A stretch of 64,000 nucleotides of DNA, taken from positions 1 to 64,000 of the forward strand of contig NZ_JAHXBG010000010.1 in the NCBI RefSeq assembly GCF_020103725.1, in the 5' to 3' direction. Made by a program: the position numbers and the translations under genes. Below are positions 41,995 to 50,488 of this stretch, one piece after another. Within the stretch, counting starts at the first letter, position 1. Every line of letters begins with the position of its first letter. Source of the stretch: Hyalangium gracile. Lineage in GTDB: Bacteria; Myxococcota; Myxococcia; Myxococcales; Myxococcaceae. Below the pieces are notes generated by a model. It saw only the letters and a list, made by a program, of their open reading frames with translations. It was not told where the DNA came from and did not search any database.

Positions 41995-43347
41995 GTGAAT
42001 GGAGGACACTGGGTGCTGGCCAGCCGCCGCGTCGTCACCGACAGCGGAGTGCGCGAGGCCGCGATCGTCATCCGCGACGGGAAGATCTCCGCCGTCCTGC
42101 CCCAGCGCTCGGCGCCCGTGGGGCTGCCCGTGCGCGACGTGGGCAGCAAGGTGGTGATGCCGGGCGTGGTGGACTGCCACGCGCACATCAACGAGCCCGG
42201 CCGCACCGAGTGGGAGGGCTTCGACACGGCCACGCGCGCCGCGGCCGCGGGCGGCATCACCACCGTGGTGGACATGCCGCTCAACTCCATCCCCGCCACC
42301 ACCAGCCTGCAGGCGCTGCGCACCAAGGCCGCCTCCGCCGAGGGCCACTGCGCCATCGACTATGGCTTCTGGGGCGGCGTCATCCCCGGCAACGCGGGCG
42401 AATTGGAGGCGATGATCGACGCCGGGGTGACGGGCTTCAAGTGCTTCCTCATCCACTCGGGCGTGGACGAGTTCCCCCACGTCACCCGCGAGGATCTGGA
42501 TCGCGCCATGCCCATCCTCGCCCGGCGCGGCGTGCCGCTCATCGTCCACGCGGAGCTCACCCCGGACGAGCGCCCGCCCCAGGGCGACACGCGCACCTAC
42601 CGCAGCTACCTGGAGTCGCGCCCGCGCCGCTGGGAGGATGACGCCATCCGGATGATGGTGGAGCTGTGCCGCAAGCACGGCTGCCGCGTCCACATCGTCC
42701 ACCTCTCGTCCTCGGACGCACTGAAGGACATCGCCGCCGCCAGGAGCGAGGGCCTGCCCTTCACCGTGGAGACGTGCCCGCACTACCTGACGTTCGACGC
42801 GGAGCACATCCCCGACGGCGCCACGCACCTCAAGTGCGCCCCGCCCATCCGCGAGGCGGAGAACCGCGAGGCGCTGTGGGCCGGGCTGGCGCACGGCGAC
42901 ATCGACATGGTGGTGTCGGACCACTCGCCGTGCACGCCCGCGCTCAAGCACCTGGACCGTGGAGACTTCGCCGCGGCGTGGGGTGGCATCGCCTCGCTCC
43001 AGTTCAGCCTGCCGGCGGTGTGGACGGGGATGCGCGAGCGCGGCCATGGCCTGGAGCAGCTCGTCCGGTGGATGTGCCACCACCCGGCCCGCCTCATCGG
43101 CCTGGAGAAGGTGAAGGGCACCCTGACGCCGGGTGCGGACGCGGATCTGCTCGTCTTCGATCCGGATGCGGCCTTCACGCCGGAGCCCTCGGGTGTGCTC
43201 CACCGCCACCCGCTCACGCCCTACACGGGCCGCACGCTCCACGGCGTGGTGGAGCGGACTTTCGTACGGGGCGCTCCGGCCTACACGCGTGGTGAAGTGG
43301 TGTCCCGTCCCGCGGGCCAGTGGGTGCGTCGCCCTGGCACGGCGTGA
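41995..43347 (+). CDS. allB: Allantoinase
   Basis: The product has 450 residues of the cyclic amidohydrolase superfamily. Metal-binding His are in VVDCHAHINEPGRTEWEGF, the carboxylated Lys in GVTGFKCFL, His in VHAEL and VHIVHLSSSDAL, and Asp in MVVSDHSPCT. The CHAHINEPGRTEWEGF pattern is specific to allantoinase. It opens allantoin to allantoate. The start is GTG 41995 with AGGAG upstream. It leads the cluster with alc, uraD and uraH. Confidence 0.92.
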   Translation: MNGGHWVLASRRVVTDSGVREAAIVIRDGKISAVLPQRSAPVGLPVRDVGSKVVMPGVVDCHAHINEPGRTEWEGFDTATRAAAAGGITTVVDMPLNSIPATTSLQALRTKAASAEGHCAIDYGFWGGVIPGNAGELEAMIDAGVTGFKCFLIHSGVDEFPHVTREDLDRAMPILARRGVPLIVHAELTPDERPPQGDTRTYRSYLESRPRRWEDDAIRMMVELCRKHGCRVHIVHLSSSDALKDIAAARSEGLPFTVETCPHYLTFDAEHIPDGATHLKCAPPIREAENREALWAGLAHGDIDMVVSDHSPCTPALKHLDRGDFAAAWGGIASLQFSLPAVWTGMRERGHGLEQLVRWMCHHPARLIGLEKVKGTLTPGADADLLVFDPDAAFTPEPSGVLHRHPLTPYTGRTLHGVVERTFVRGAPAYTRGEVVSRPAGQWVRRPGTA

Positions 43348-43383
43348 GCGGTGGCGTAAGGTATTGGGAGGAGGAGTACCTGC

Positions 43384-44400
43384 ATGCAGACCCCCGAGGA
43401 AGGCAAGGTGCGAGTCGCCTTCGCCGAACTCATCGATCTGGCCGCCGAGAAGGTGGGCGGCCTGGCTCTCATCGCCAATGACGAGTTCTTCGCGCCCAAG
43501 GAGAACCTGCTCAAGCCCGGGCGCGGCGTCTTCATCCCGGACAAGTACACGGAGTTCGGCAAGTGGATGGACGGCTGGGAGACGCGGCGCAAGCGCGTGC
43601 CCGGCTACGACTGGTGCATCCTCCAGCTGGGGCTGCCGGGCGTCATCCGCGGCGTGAACGTGGACACCAACCACTTCCTGGGCAACTTCCCCGAGTACGC
43701 CTCGGTGGACGGCCTGGAGGTGCAGGGCACTCCCACGCCCGAGTCGCTCACGAGCGCGGCGTGGACGGAGATCGTCCCGAAGACGAAGCTGGTGGGCGGC
43801 ACGCAGAACTACCTGCCCGTGGCCAGCGAGCGGCGGTTCACGCACGTGCGGCTCAACATCTACCCGGACGGCGGCGTGGCGCGCTTCCGCGTGCACGGCG
43901 TGGTGAAGCCGGATCCGGCGAAGCTGCGCTCGGGAGATTTGGTGGACCTGGCGGCGGCGGAGAATGGCGGCATCGTCGTGACGACGAATGACGCGTTCTT
44001 CGGGCCCAAGGACAACCTCATCCTCCCGGGCCGGGCCACCACCATGGGCGAGGGCTGGGAGACGCGGCGCAAGCGCGTGCCGGGCTTCGACTGGATCGTC
44101 GTCAAGCTGGCGGTGCCGGGCACGGTGCACAAGGTGGAGGTGGACACCAACCACTTCAAGGGCAACTTCCCGGACATGTGCTCGCTGGAGGGGTGCTTCC
44201 TGAAGGAGGACATCCTGGACTTCGCCAACGCGAAGGACATCGCGTGGCAGGAGATCCTCCCGCGCACGAAGCTGCAGGCGCACCACCGGCACTTCTACGA
44301 GTCGGAGCTGCGCGCGCCGGGGCCCTTCACCCACGTGCGGCTCAACATATTCCCGGACGGCGGCATCAGCCGGCTGCGGGTGCACGGGCGTCCGGCGTGA
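43384..44400 (+). CDS. alc: Allantoicase
   Basis: The product has 338 residues made of two allantoicase repeats. Each carries a GWETRRKR(VP)G-DW motif (residues ~62 and ~225) followed by VDTNHFLGNFP/VDTNHFKGNFP and THVRLNIYPDGG/THVRLNIFPDGG. It converts allantoate to ureidoglycolate and urea. Length and double-domain structure are normal. Its stop overlaps the GTG start of uraD. Confidence 0.92.
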   Translation: MQTPEEGKVRVAFAELIDLAAEKVGGLALIANDEFFAPKENLLKPGRGVFIPDKYTEFGKWMDGWETRRKRVPGYDWCILQLGLPGVIRGVNVDTNHFLGNFPEYASVDGLEVQGTPTPESLTSAAWTEIVPKTKLVGGTQNYLPVASERRFTHVRLNIYPDGGVARFRVHGVVKPDPAKLRSGDLVDLAAAENGGIVVTTNDAFFGPKDNLILPGRATTMGEGWETRRKRVPGFDWIVVKLAVPGTVHKVEVDTNHFKGNFPDMCSLEGCFLKEDILDFANAKDIAWQEILPRTKLQAHHRHFYESELRAPGPFTHVRLNIFPDGGISRLRVHGRPA

Positions 44401-44909
44401 CGAGGATCGACTGGCTCAATGGCCTGCCCTACGAGGAGGCCAAGGCGGAGTTCATGCGCTGCTGCGGCTCCAGCCGCTGGGCGGACGCCATGGCCCGGGC
44501 ACGGCCATTCAAGGACCTCTCCGCGGTGTTCGCGGAGGCCGGCTGGCTCTGGTCCCAGACGGGGCCGGAGGACTGGAAGGAGGCCATCTCGCACCACCCG
44601 CGCGTGGGAGACGTCTCCAAGCTGCGCGAGCGCTTCAAGGCCACCGGGGCCTGGTCCGAGCAGGAGCAGAAGGGCGTGCAGGGCGCGAGCGAGGACGTCA
44701 TCCAGGGGCTGGCGGATGGCAACCGCGAGTACGAGGCGCGCTTCGGCTTCATCTTCCTCATCTGCGCCACGGGGAAGAGCGCCCAGGAGCTCCTCGAGCA
44801 CCTGCGCGAGCGCATGAACAACCCGCCGGCGCTGGAGCTGCGCATCGCGGCGGGAGAGCAGGCGCAGATCACCCGCCTTCGGTTGGAGAAGCTCCTCACA
44901 TCGCCATGA
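44397..44909 (+). CDS. uraD: OHCU decarboxylase
   Basis: The product has 170 residues of the OHCU decarboxylase fold: WLNGLPYEEAKAEFMRCCGS, the catalytic region EAISHHPRVGDV, and EYEARFGFIFLICATGKSAQ. It turns 2-oxo-4-hydroxy-4-carboxy-5-ureidoimidazoline into S-allantoin, working after UraH. The GTG start at 44397 overlaps the alc stop (GTGA) and its stop overlaps the uraH ATG. Confidence 0.92.
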   Translation: MTRIDWLNGLPYEEAKAEFMRCCGSSRWADAMARARPFKDLSAVFAEAGWLWSQTGPEDWKEAISHHPRVGDVSKLRERFKATGAWSEQEQKGVQGASEDVIQGLADGNREYEARFGFIFLICATGKSAQELLEHLRERMNNPPALELRIAAGEQAQITRLRLEKLLTSP

Positions 44910-45253
44910 GCACCCTGTCCACGCACGTCCTCGATACGCAGTGGGGCCGCCCGGCGGCCGGAGTTCCCATCCTCCTGGAGGCGCAGGAGCGCTCGGGCGG
45001 CGGCTGGCGCGAGCTGGCCCGCGGCACCACCAACTCGGATGGCCGGGTGAGGGACTTCCTGCCCGCGGGCACGAACCTGGAGCCCGGCATCTACCGGATG
45101 ACGTTCGACACGGCGGAGTACTTCCGAGCGCACTCGGTGCGGGGCTTCTACCCGTACGTCTCGGTGGTGTTCGAGATCCACTCCTCGGGCGAGCACTACC
45201 ACGTGCCGCTGCTGCTGAGCCCCTTCGGCTACTCCACGTACCGTGGTAGCTGA
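44906..45253 (+). CDS. uraH: 5-Hydroxyisourate hydrolase
   Basis: The product has 115 residues, transthyretin-like. Signature parts: LSTHVLDTQWGRPAAGVPI (His9 region), GTTNSDGRVRDFLP and C-terminal YHVPLLLSPFGYSTYRGS ending in the YRGS tetrapeptide of active HIUases. It hydrolyses 5-hydroxyisourate to OHCU. ATGA overlap with uraD and 13 bases to the next gene indicate one operon. Confidence 0.93.
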   Translation: MSTLSTHVLDTQWGRPAAGVPILLEAQERSGGGWRELARGTTNSDGRVRDFLPAGTNLEPGIYRMTFDTAEYFRAHSVRGFYPYVSVVFEIHSSGEHYHVPLLLSPFGYSTYRGS

Positions 45254-45265
45254 GCCGCACTCCTT

Positions 45266-46627
45266 ATGACGGCGAAGCTCTCCTCCCGTATCCCCGCCGC
45301 GCGCGCGGCGCTGACGAAGTCCAACCAGGAGTACGCGCGGGCCTACCCGGGTGAGTCTCCGCGCCGCCAGCCGGTGCACACCGTGTACGGCGGCGCCCAG
45401 CTCTTCAAGGCGGAGACGGCGCGGAAGATGGGGCAGGTAGCGCTGGCCACGTTCCGCGAGTACGCGCCGGACGCGAGCACGCTCGCCGGGTGCCTGGAGC
45501 TGCCGCGGCAGGGCGACTTCGCGCAGCGGGTGTACGAGCGCGTGGTGGCCAAGCTCGAGCACGAGGCGGTGGAGGACTTCCGCATCGACTTCGAGGACGG
45601 CTACGGCAACCGGCCGGACGCGGAGGAGGACGGGCACGCGGTGTCCACGGCGGAGCAGGTGGCGCGGGGGATGGCGGAGGGCACGCTGCCGCCGTTCATC
45701 GGCATCCGCATCAAGTCCCTCACCGAGGAGCTGTTCGAGCGGGCCGCGCGCACGCTGGAGCTGTTCGTCACCACGCTGCTGGGGCGCACGGGCGGAAAGC
45801 TGCCGGAGAACTTCGTCGTCACGCTGCCGAAGGTCATCTCGCCCGAGCAGGTCTCCGCGCTGGTGCGCATGCTGGAGGTGCTGGAGCAGGATGGTGGACT
45901 GCCGGCCGGAGCGCTGAAGCTGGAGCTGATGGTGGAGACGCCGCAGTCCCTCTTCGATGCGCAGGGGCGGCTGGCGCTGCCGGGGCTGGTGGCGGCGGCG
46001 GAGGGACGCTGCGTGGGGGCGCACCTGGGCGTGTATGACTACACGGCCTCGCTCAACATCACGGCGGCGTACCAGAGCATGACGCACCCGGCGTGCGACT
46101 TCGCGCGGCAGTTGGTGCAGGTGTCGCTGGCGGGTACGGGGGTGGCGCTCTCGGACGGAGCCACCAATGTCATGCCGGTGGGCCCGCATAAGAAGGAGGG
46201 CACGCAGGCGCTGACGGCGGCGCAGCAGAAGGAAAACCGCGAGGTGGTACACCGGGCGTGGCGGCTGGCGTACGAGCACACTCGGCACTCGCTGGCGCTG
46301 GGATACTACCAGGGGTGGGATCTGCACCCGGCGCAGCTGCCCGTGCGCTACGCAGCGGTGTACGCGTTCTTCCTGGAGGGGATGGATGCGGCCTCGCGCC
46401 GGCTCAAGGGCTTCGTCGAGAAAGCGGCCCAGGCGACGCTGCTCGGGGACGTGTTCGACGACGCGGCCACGGGACAGGGGCTGTTGAACTCCTTCCTGCG
46501 CGGCATCGCCTGCGGGGCCATCACGGAGGAGGAAGCCCAGGCGAGCGGGCTCTCGCTCGAGGAGCTGCGCAGCCGCTCGTTCCTGAAGATCCTCGAGGGC
46601 CGGCGCAAGGTGGGGGCGGCCCGATAA
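45266..46627 (+). CDS. DUF6986 CitE/HpcH-like aldolase family protein
   Basis: The product has 453 residues with a TIM-barrel-like aldolase core: DFRIDFEDGYGNRPDAEEDG (metal-binding acidic residues), GIRIKSLTEE, LKLELMVETPQSLFD (catalytic ETP), CVGAHLGVYDYTASLNI and a C-terminal ALGYYQGWDLHPAQLPVRYA. It belongs to the DUF6986 family, sometimes labelled phosphoenolpyruvate kinase or citrate lyase-like. Placement in a urate operon suggests it acts on ureidoglycolate or glyoxylate; a malate-synthase-like Claisen reaction is an inference. Same strand, 13 bases after uraH. Confidence 0.75.
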   Translation: MTAKLSSRIPAARAALTKSNQEYARAYPGESPRRQPVHTVYGGAQLFKAETARKMGQVALATFREYAPDASTLAGCLELPRQGDFAQRVYERVVAKLEHEAVEDFRIDFEDGYGNRPDAEEDGHAVSTAEQVARGMAEGTLPPFIGIRIKSLTEELFERAARTLELFVTTLLGRTGGKLPENFVVTLPKVISPEQVSALVRMLEVLEQDGGLPAGALKLELMVETPQSLFDAQGRLALPGLVAAAEGRCVGAHLGVYDYTASLNITAAYQSMTHPACDFARQLVQVSLAGTGVALSDGATNVMPVGPHKKEGTQALTAAQQKENREVVHRAWRLAYEHTRHSLALGYYQGWDLHPAQLPVRYAAVYAFFLEGMDAASRRLKGFVEKAAQATLLGDVFDDAATGQGLLNSFLRGIACGAITEEEAQASGLSLEELRSRSFLKILEGRRKVGAAR

Positions 46628-46645
46628 GGGCCAGGGGACCGCCAG

Positions 46646-47686
46646 GTGAGCGTCTCTCCTGCATCCAGAACATGGCCCGCCCTCGCCACGCTGGCCCTGC
46701 TCCTGGCTGGCGGCGGATGCAAGGAGCGCGCTTCGTCGCAGGTGACCGACGCGGGCATTTCCTCGCGCGAGAGCGTCCCAGTTCCAAGCGCGCGCCTGGA
46801 CGAGGATGCGCTCGACGCTCCCGTTCCCCTGGAAGAGGTAACGGACGGTGGCTGGGAGGTCCTCGACCTGGTGGGACCCGCTGTAGACCTGCCCATCGAG
46901 ACCCATCTTCTTCCGTTGGCAGGTAGGGTGGATGTGGCGAACCGCTACGTGTCGGTCGTTCTGGTCACGGTGGACCTCAACGAGAAGAAGAGAAACTTTT
47001 GCAGCGGGACCATCATTGGCCACCGTCTCGTCCTGACCGCAGGACACTGTGTGTGTCTGCAACGGAAGGAGCCCTCTGAGCCCAGCGGCTCCCAGAGCAT
47101 CATCGATGGCTCTGCATGTGCGAGGACCGCAACCGTGGCTACGACCGCATATGGTCCTTTCGCGGATACAAATGAGAGGGTGGCTTGGCGTAGAGCGACC
47201 TATGACGGAATGGTCCGGCCCCATCCAAGGCTCCGAATCGTCCTGGATGGGCAAGGCCATGTGGTGTCCAGCGATGCGGACCTTGCAGTCATCGTTCTGG
47301 ATGAGCCCTTCGAGAAGGAGTTCCGCCCCATCCCGCTGGCGGACAAGGACATCCAGCTCAACGAGTCCATCGTCATCGTCGGTTCCGGCTATGACGAGAC
47401 GGCCAATGCCTACGACGGGGAGCGGCGCTCCAGCACTAACACGATCATCGAAGTGCTGGCATCAGGAGGCGGGCGGCTGCGCATCCGGCAACCCGATGGC
47501 CACCACTACAAGGGAGATAGCGGAGGACCCTGCCTGCGAGAAGGGTCCGAGGGCGCCGTCCTTGTCGGTGTCTCCAGCCGGAACCTAGGCGAGGGAGAGG
47601 CCGTCACGAGTACGTACCCATACCGGGACTGGCTGCGCGGCGAGATCCAACGAGCAGAGGGAAGACAGCAGACGCGTCCGAAGTAG
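46646..47686 (+). CDS. Trypsin-like serine protease lipoprotein 1
   Basis: The product has 346 residues. Lipoprotein signal (LATLALLLAGGGCKE). The S1 triad is clear: CSGTIIGHRLVLTAGHC (His), SDADLAVIVL (Asp), YKGDSGGPCL (Ser). Its C-terminus is shortened to ~45 residues after the Ser. GTG 46646 is the start. It forms a tandem pair with a paralogue 35 bases downstream. It sits inside the urate cluster between the DUF6986 and puuD genes. Confidence 0.85.
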   Translation: MSVSPASRTWPALATLALLLAGGGCKERASSQVTDAGISSRESVPVPSARLDEDALDAPVPLEEVTDGGWEVLDLVGPAVDLPIETHLLPLAGRVDVANRYVSVVLVTVDLNEKKRNFCSGTIIGHRLVLTAGHCVCLQRKEPSEPSGSQSIIDGSACARTATVATTAYGPFADTNERVAWRRATYDGMVRPHPRLRIVLDGQGHVVSSDADLAVIVLDEPFEKEFRPIPLADKDIQLNESIVIVGSGYDETANAYDGERRSSTNTIIEVLASGGGRLRIRQPDGHHYKGDSGGPCLREGSEGAVLVGVSSRNLGEGEAVTSTYPYRDWLRGEIQRAEGRQQTRPK

Positions 47687-47720
47687 CAGCCACCCTCGGA
47701 ATCAGAGCTGGAGTGGACCG

Positions 47721-48758
47721 ATGCTTCAATCCTGGAGAGTGAGGCTCCTTGAATCTGCCTTCCTGACAGTGCTCCTCGCCAGCGGAGGCTGTGCGATCAG
47801 CGCATCTACCGAGCATCCTGACCTCGAATACGTCCCCGCGGAGCTGCAGCTCGGCAGCGCGAGTCCGGTCGTGTCCGAGGGCTGGATCGATAGTCTGAAT
47901 CGCTACCTGTCCACCGTATTGGTGACCACGACCTTTCTCGTCCCGAAGAAGGGAACCCAGGTCAAGACGTGCAGTGGAGTGATCATCCACCCGCGAGTGG
48001 TGCTGACCGCCGGACACTGTGTCTGTGCGGTTCGGCAGCCGGTTCCTCCCGAGGCGAGTGACACAACGCTCACCGACAAGTCGACGTGCGCGAAGACGGC
48101 TCAGGTCACGCTGCTCCGATACGAGCCCTCGGACAGTCCGGCTCAGGACGTGCCGCGCTCTGGCTCCTCTGGCCCGCCTGCCGCGAATCTTGGGCCGTAC
48201 AGCGGAAAGGTCCAAGCACACGAGGATCTTCACATCGTCTACAAGGATATCGATACGGGCACTGGCTGGGAGACGAACACGGAATACAGCCACGCGGATC
48301 TCGCGGTCATCGTTTTGGAAGAAGCCCTGCGAGGCCCTGCTCGCCCCATCAAGCTGGCCGACGAGCCCGTCCACCTCAAGGACAGGATCGTCCTTGTGGG
48401 ATATGGAGCCGGAATTCTCGGCAATGCGTTGGGCGCTCCCGTGCGGCGCTACGGTGAGAACACCGTCGTTTCCATCAAAGCGGACGGCTCGACCTTCCAC
48501 GTCGGCAGAGGGCTCGAGATTGAGCCCAGCTATCTTGGAGAGAAGCCAAGTGTCGTGCGACAGCGAGGCTCATATGCCGCCGCAGGCGACAGCGGAGGGC
48601 CCTGCTTCCGCGAACGCAAGGGGGCCCTGGAGCTGGTAGGCATCGCTCGATCGACGCACGGCCCGCCGCTCGTGCTGTCCGTGTACACCAGCACCCACGC
48701 CTACCTCGGGTGGCTCCGCCAGAAGATCGCCGGCGTGGAGGCGGACCCTACGGATTAG
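47721..48758 (+). CDS. Trypsin-like serine protease lipoprotein 2
   Basis: The product has 345 residues and is a paralogue of the upstream gene: lipobox LLASGGCA, CSGVIIHPRVVLTAGHC (His), SHADLAVIVLEE (Asp), AAGDSGGPCFRE (Ser). Insertions differ in the Pro-rich stretch around 145-155, indicating old duplication. Probably outer-membrane-anchored and outward facing. No inhibitor or propeptide gene is nearby. Confidence 0.85.
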   Translation: MLQSWRVRLLESAFLTVLLASGGCAISASTEHPDLEYVPAELQLGSASPVVSEGWIDSLNRYLSTVLVTTTFLVPKKGTQVKTCSGVIIHPRVVLTAGHCVCAVRQPVPPEASDTTLTDKSTCAKTAQVTLLRYEPSDSPAQDVPRSGSSGPPAANLGPYSGKVQAHEDLHIVYKDIDTGTGWETNTEYSHADLAVIVLEEALRGPARPIKLADEPVHLKDRIVLVGYGAGILGNALGAPVRRYGENTVVSIKADGSTFHVGRGLEIEPSYLGEKPSVVRQRGSYAAAGDSGGPCFRERKGALELVGIARSTHGPPLVLSVYTSTHAYLGWLRQKIAGVEADPTD

Positions 48759-48912
48759 GCCGCCCCTCCTGCCCTCTCCATCAGCAGCCCTCCGGGACAT
48801 CGACCACGGCACACAACCTGGGGGCCGGGTTGTCCCCCGGGCGCCGGTTCTCTATGGTCCCACCTCAGCACCGCGCCCTGGCGCGCTCCGCCGCCCCTTC
48901 TTCCGAGATCTG

Positions 48913-50457
48913 ATGAGCCCCGTCGTCCAGGAATGGCTGAACCTCGTCGTCCGCTGGGCCCACGTGATCGCCGCCATCATGTGGATCGGCGACTCGTTCC
49001 TCTTCATGTGGCTGGACTCCCAGCTCCGCAAGCCCGACCGCCCCCTCGAAGGCGAGGTCGTCGGCGAGCTGTGGATGGCTCACAGCGGCGGCTTCTATGA
49101 GGTCGTCAAGCGCAAGAGCCTCCAGGCCCTGCCGCCCCAGCTCCACTGGTTCAAGTGGGAGTCGTACTCCACGTGGATCAGCGGCTTCCTCCTGCTCATC
49201 ATCGTCTACTACATGGGCGACCGGGCGATGCTCACGGACGCCAGCTCGCCCCTGTCCCACCTCCAGGCGGTGGGCATCAGCTTCGGCCTCATCGCCGGAG
49301 GCGTCGTCCTCTACGACGTGCTCTGCCGCACGCCCCTCATCCGCAACAACCGCGTCTTTGGCGCCGTGGGCTTCGTCCTCATCACCGCCGCCGCCTATGG
49401 CATCACCCAGGTCTTCAGCGCCCGCGCCTCCTTCCTCCAGGTGGGCGCCATGCTCGGCACCATCATGGCGTCCAACGTCTTCTTCCGGATCATCCCGGCC
49501 CAGAAGCACATGCTAGCCGCCACGCGCGCGGGCACCCAGGTCGACACCTCCTATGGCGTGCGCGCCAAGCAGCGCTCGACGCACAACCACTACCTGACGC
49601 TGCCCGTGCTGTTCACCATGGTGTCCAACCACTTCCCCGTCCTCTTCGGACACCCGGAGCCGTGGGCCGTGCTCGCCCTCCTGTTCCTGGCCGGAGCCGG
49701 TGTGAAGTACATCATGAACTTCCGCACGCGCACGCACCCGGTGGTGCTCGGCGGCACGGTGATGGCTCTTGCCGGCGTGGCGGTGATGACCGCTCCGAAG
49801 TCCATGGAGATCGATCCCGCGCTCGCCACCGGACCCAAGGTCTCGTTCGCCACGGCGCAGGCCATCGTCCAGACGCGCTGCGTGACGTGTCACGCCGAGA
49901 AGCCCACCAACCCGTCCTTCACCGCCCCGCCGCTCGGAGTGATGCTCGACACGCCCGAGCGCCTGCAGGCCCACGCCCAGCGCGTCTTCGTGCGCTCCGT
50001 GCAGACCCAGACCATGCCGCTGGGAAACATGACCTCCATGAGCGACCCGGAGCGGAAGCTGCTCGGCGCCTGGATCGCTCAAGGCGCGGACATCAAAGCT
50101 CCCGGCCCGGCCGACGTCCCCACCACGGTGGCCGCCCCCACGAAGGTGTACGCCAGCGCGGCGGAGGAGGCTCGCGCGGTGTTCGCCCAGCGCTGCGCCC
50201 CGTGCCACGGCCCCGAGGGACGCGGCAACGGCCCCTCCTCCGCGGCGCTCAACCCGAAGCCGCGCAACTACCACGATGTCGAGTGGCAGAAGAGCGTGAC
50301 GGACGAGGGCATCGCCAAGACGATCCTCGAGGGCGGCATGGCCGTGGGCAAGTCGGAGATCATGCCGGCCAACCCGGACCTCGAGCAGCGGCCCGAGCTC
50401 GTCACCGAGCTGGTGAAGCTGCTGCGCTCCTTCGGCAAGGAGGGCGGCAGTCCGTAA
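48913..50457 (+). CDS. puuD: Membrane urate hydroxylase PuuD with two cytochrome c domains
   Basis: The product has 514 residues. The N-terminal ~300 contain about eight membrane helices of the PuuD family (LVVRWAHVIAAIMWIGDSFLF, GGFYEVVKRK, WFKWESYSTWISGF, STHNHYLTLPVLFTMVSNHF). It oxidises urate to 5-hydroxyisourate at the membrane. The usual C-terminal haem domain is at CVTCH (323-327); a second CAPCH (428-432), in CAPCHGPEGRGNGP, is added. Typical PuuD has one c-type domain and is ~100 residues shorter, so this is an extended diheme form. It stands alone 155 bases downstream of the protease pair, on the same strand as the rest of the pathway. Confidence 0.88.
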   Translation: MSPVVQEWLNLVVRWAHVIAAIMWIGDSFLFMWLDSQLRKPDRPLEGEVVGELWMAHSGGFYEVVKRKSLQALPPQLHWFKWESYSTWISGFLLLIIVYYMGDRAMLTDASSPLSHLQAVGISFGLIAGGVVLYDVLCRTPLIRNNRVFGAVGFVLITAAAYGITQVFSARASFLQVGAMLGTIMASNVFFRIIPAQKHMLAATRAGTQVDTSYGVRAKQRSTHNHYLTLPVLFTMVSNHFPVLFGHPEPWAVLALLFLAGAGVKYIMNFRTRTHPVVLGGTVMALAGVAVMTAPKSMEIDPALATGPKVSFATAQAIVQTRCVTCHAEKPTNPSFTAPPLGVMLDTPERLQAHAQRVFVRSVQTQTMPLGNMTSMSDPERKLLGAWIAQGADIKAPGPADVPTTVAAPTKVYASAAEEARAVFAQRCAPCHGPEGRGNGPSSAALNPKPRNYHDVEWQKSVTDEGIAKTILEGGMAVGKSEIMPANPDLEQRPELVTELVKLLRSFGKEGGSP

Positions 50458-50488
50458 GCCCCTCCGGAGTCCACCCGAGCCGTAGGGC

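Noticed and set aside
41647-44385. 912-codon open frame on the minus strand
   Set aside because: Antisense to alc and allB, both firmly identified; composition is of shadow type.
44429-47260. 943-codon open frame on the minus strand
   Set aside because: Antisense to uraD, uraH, DUF6986 and protease genes; no motif seen.
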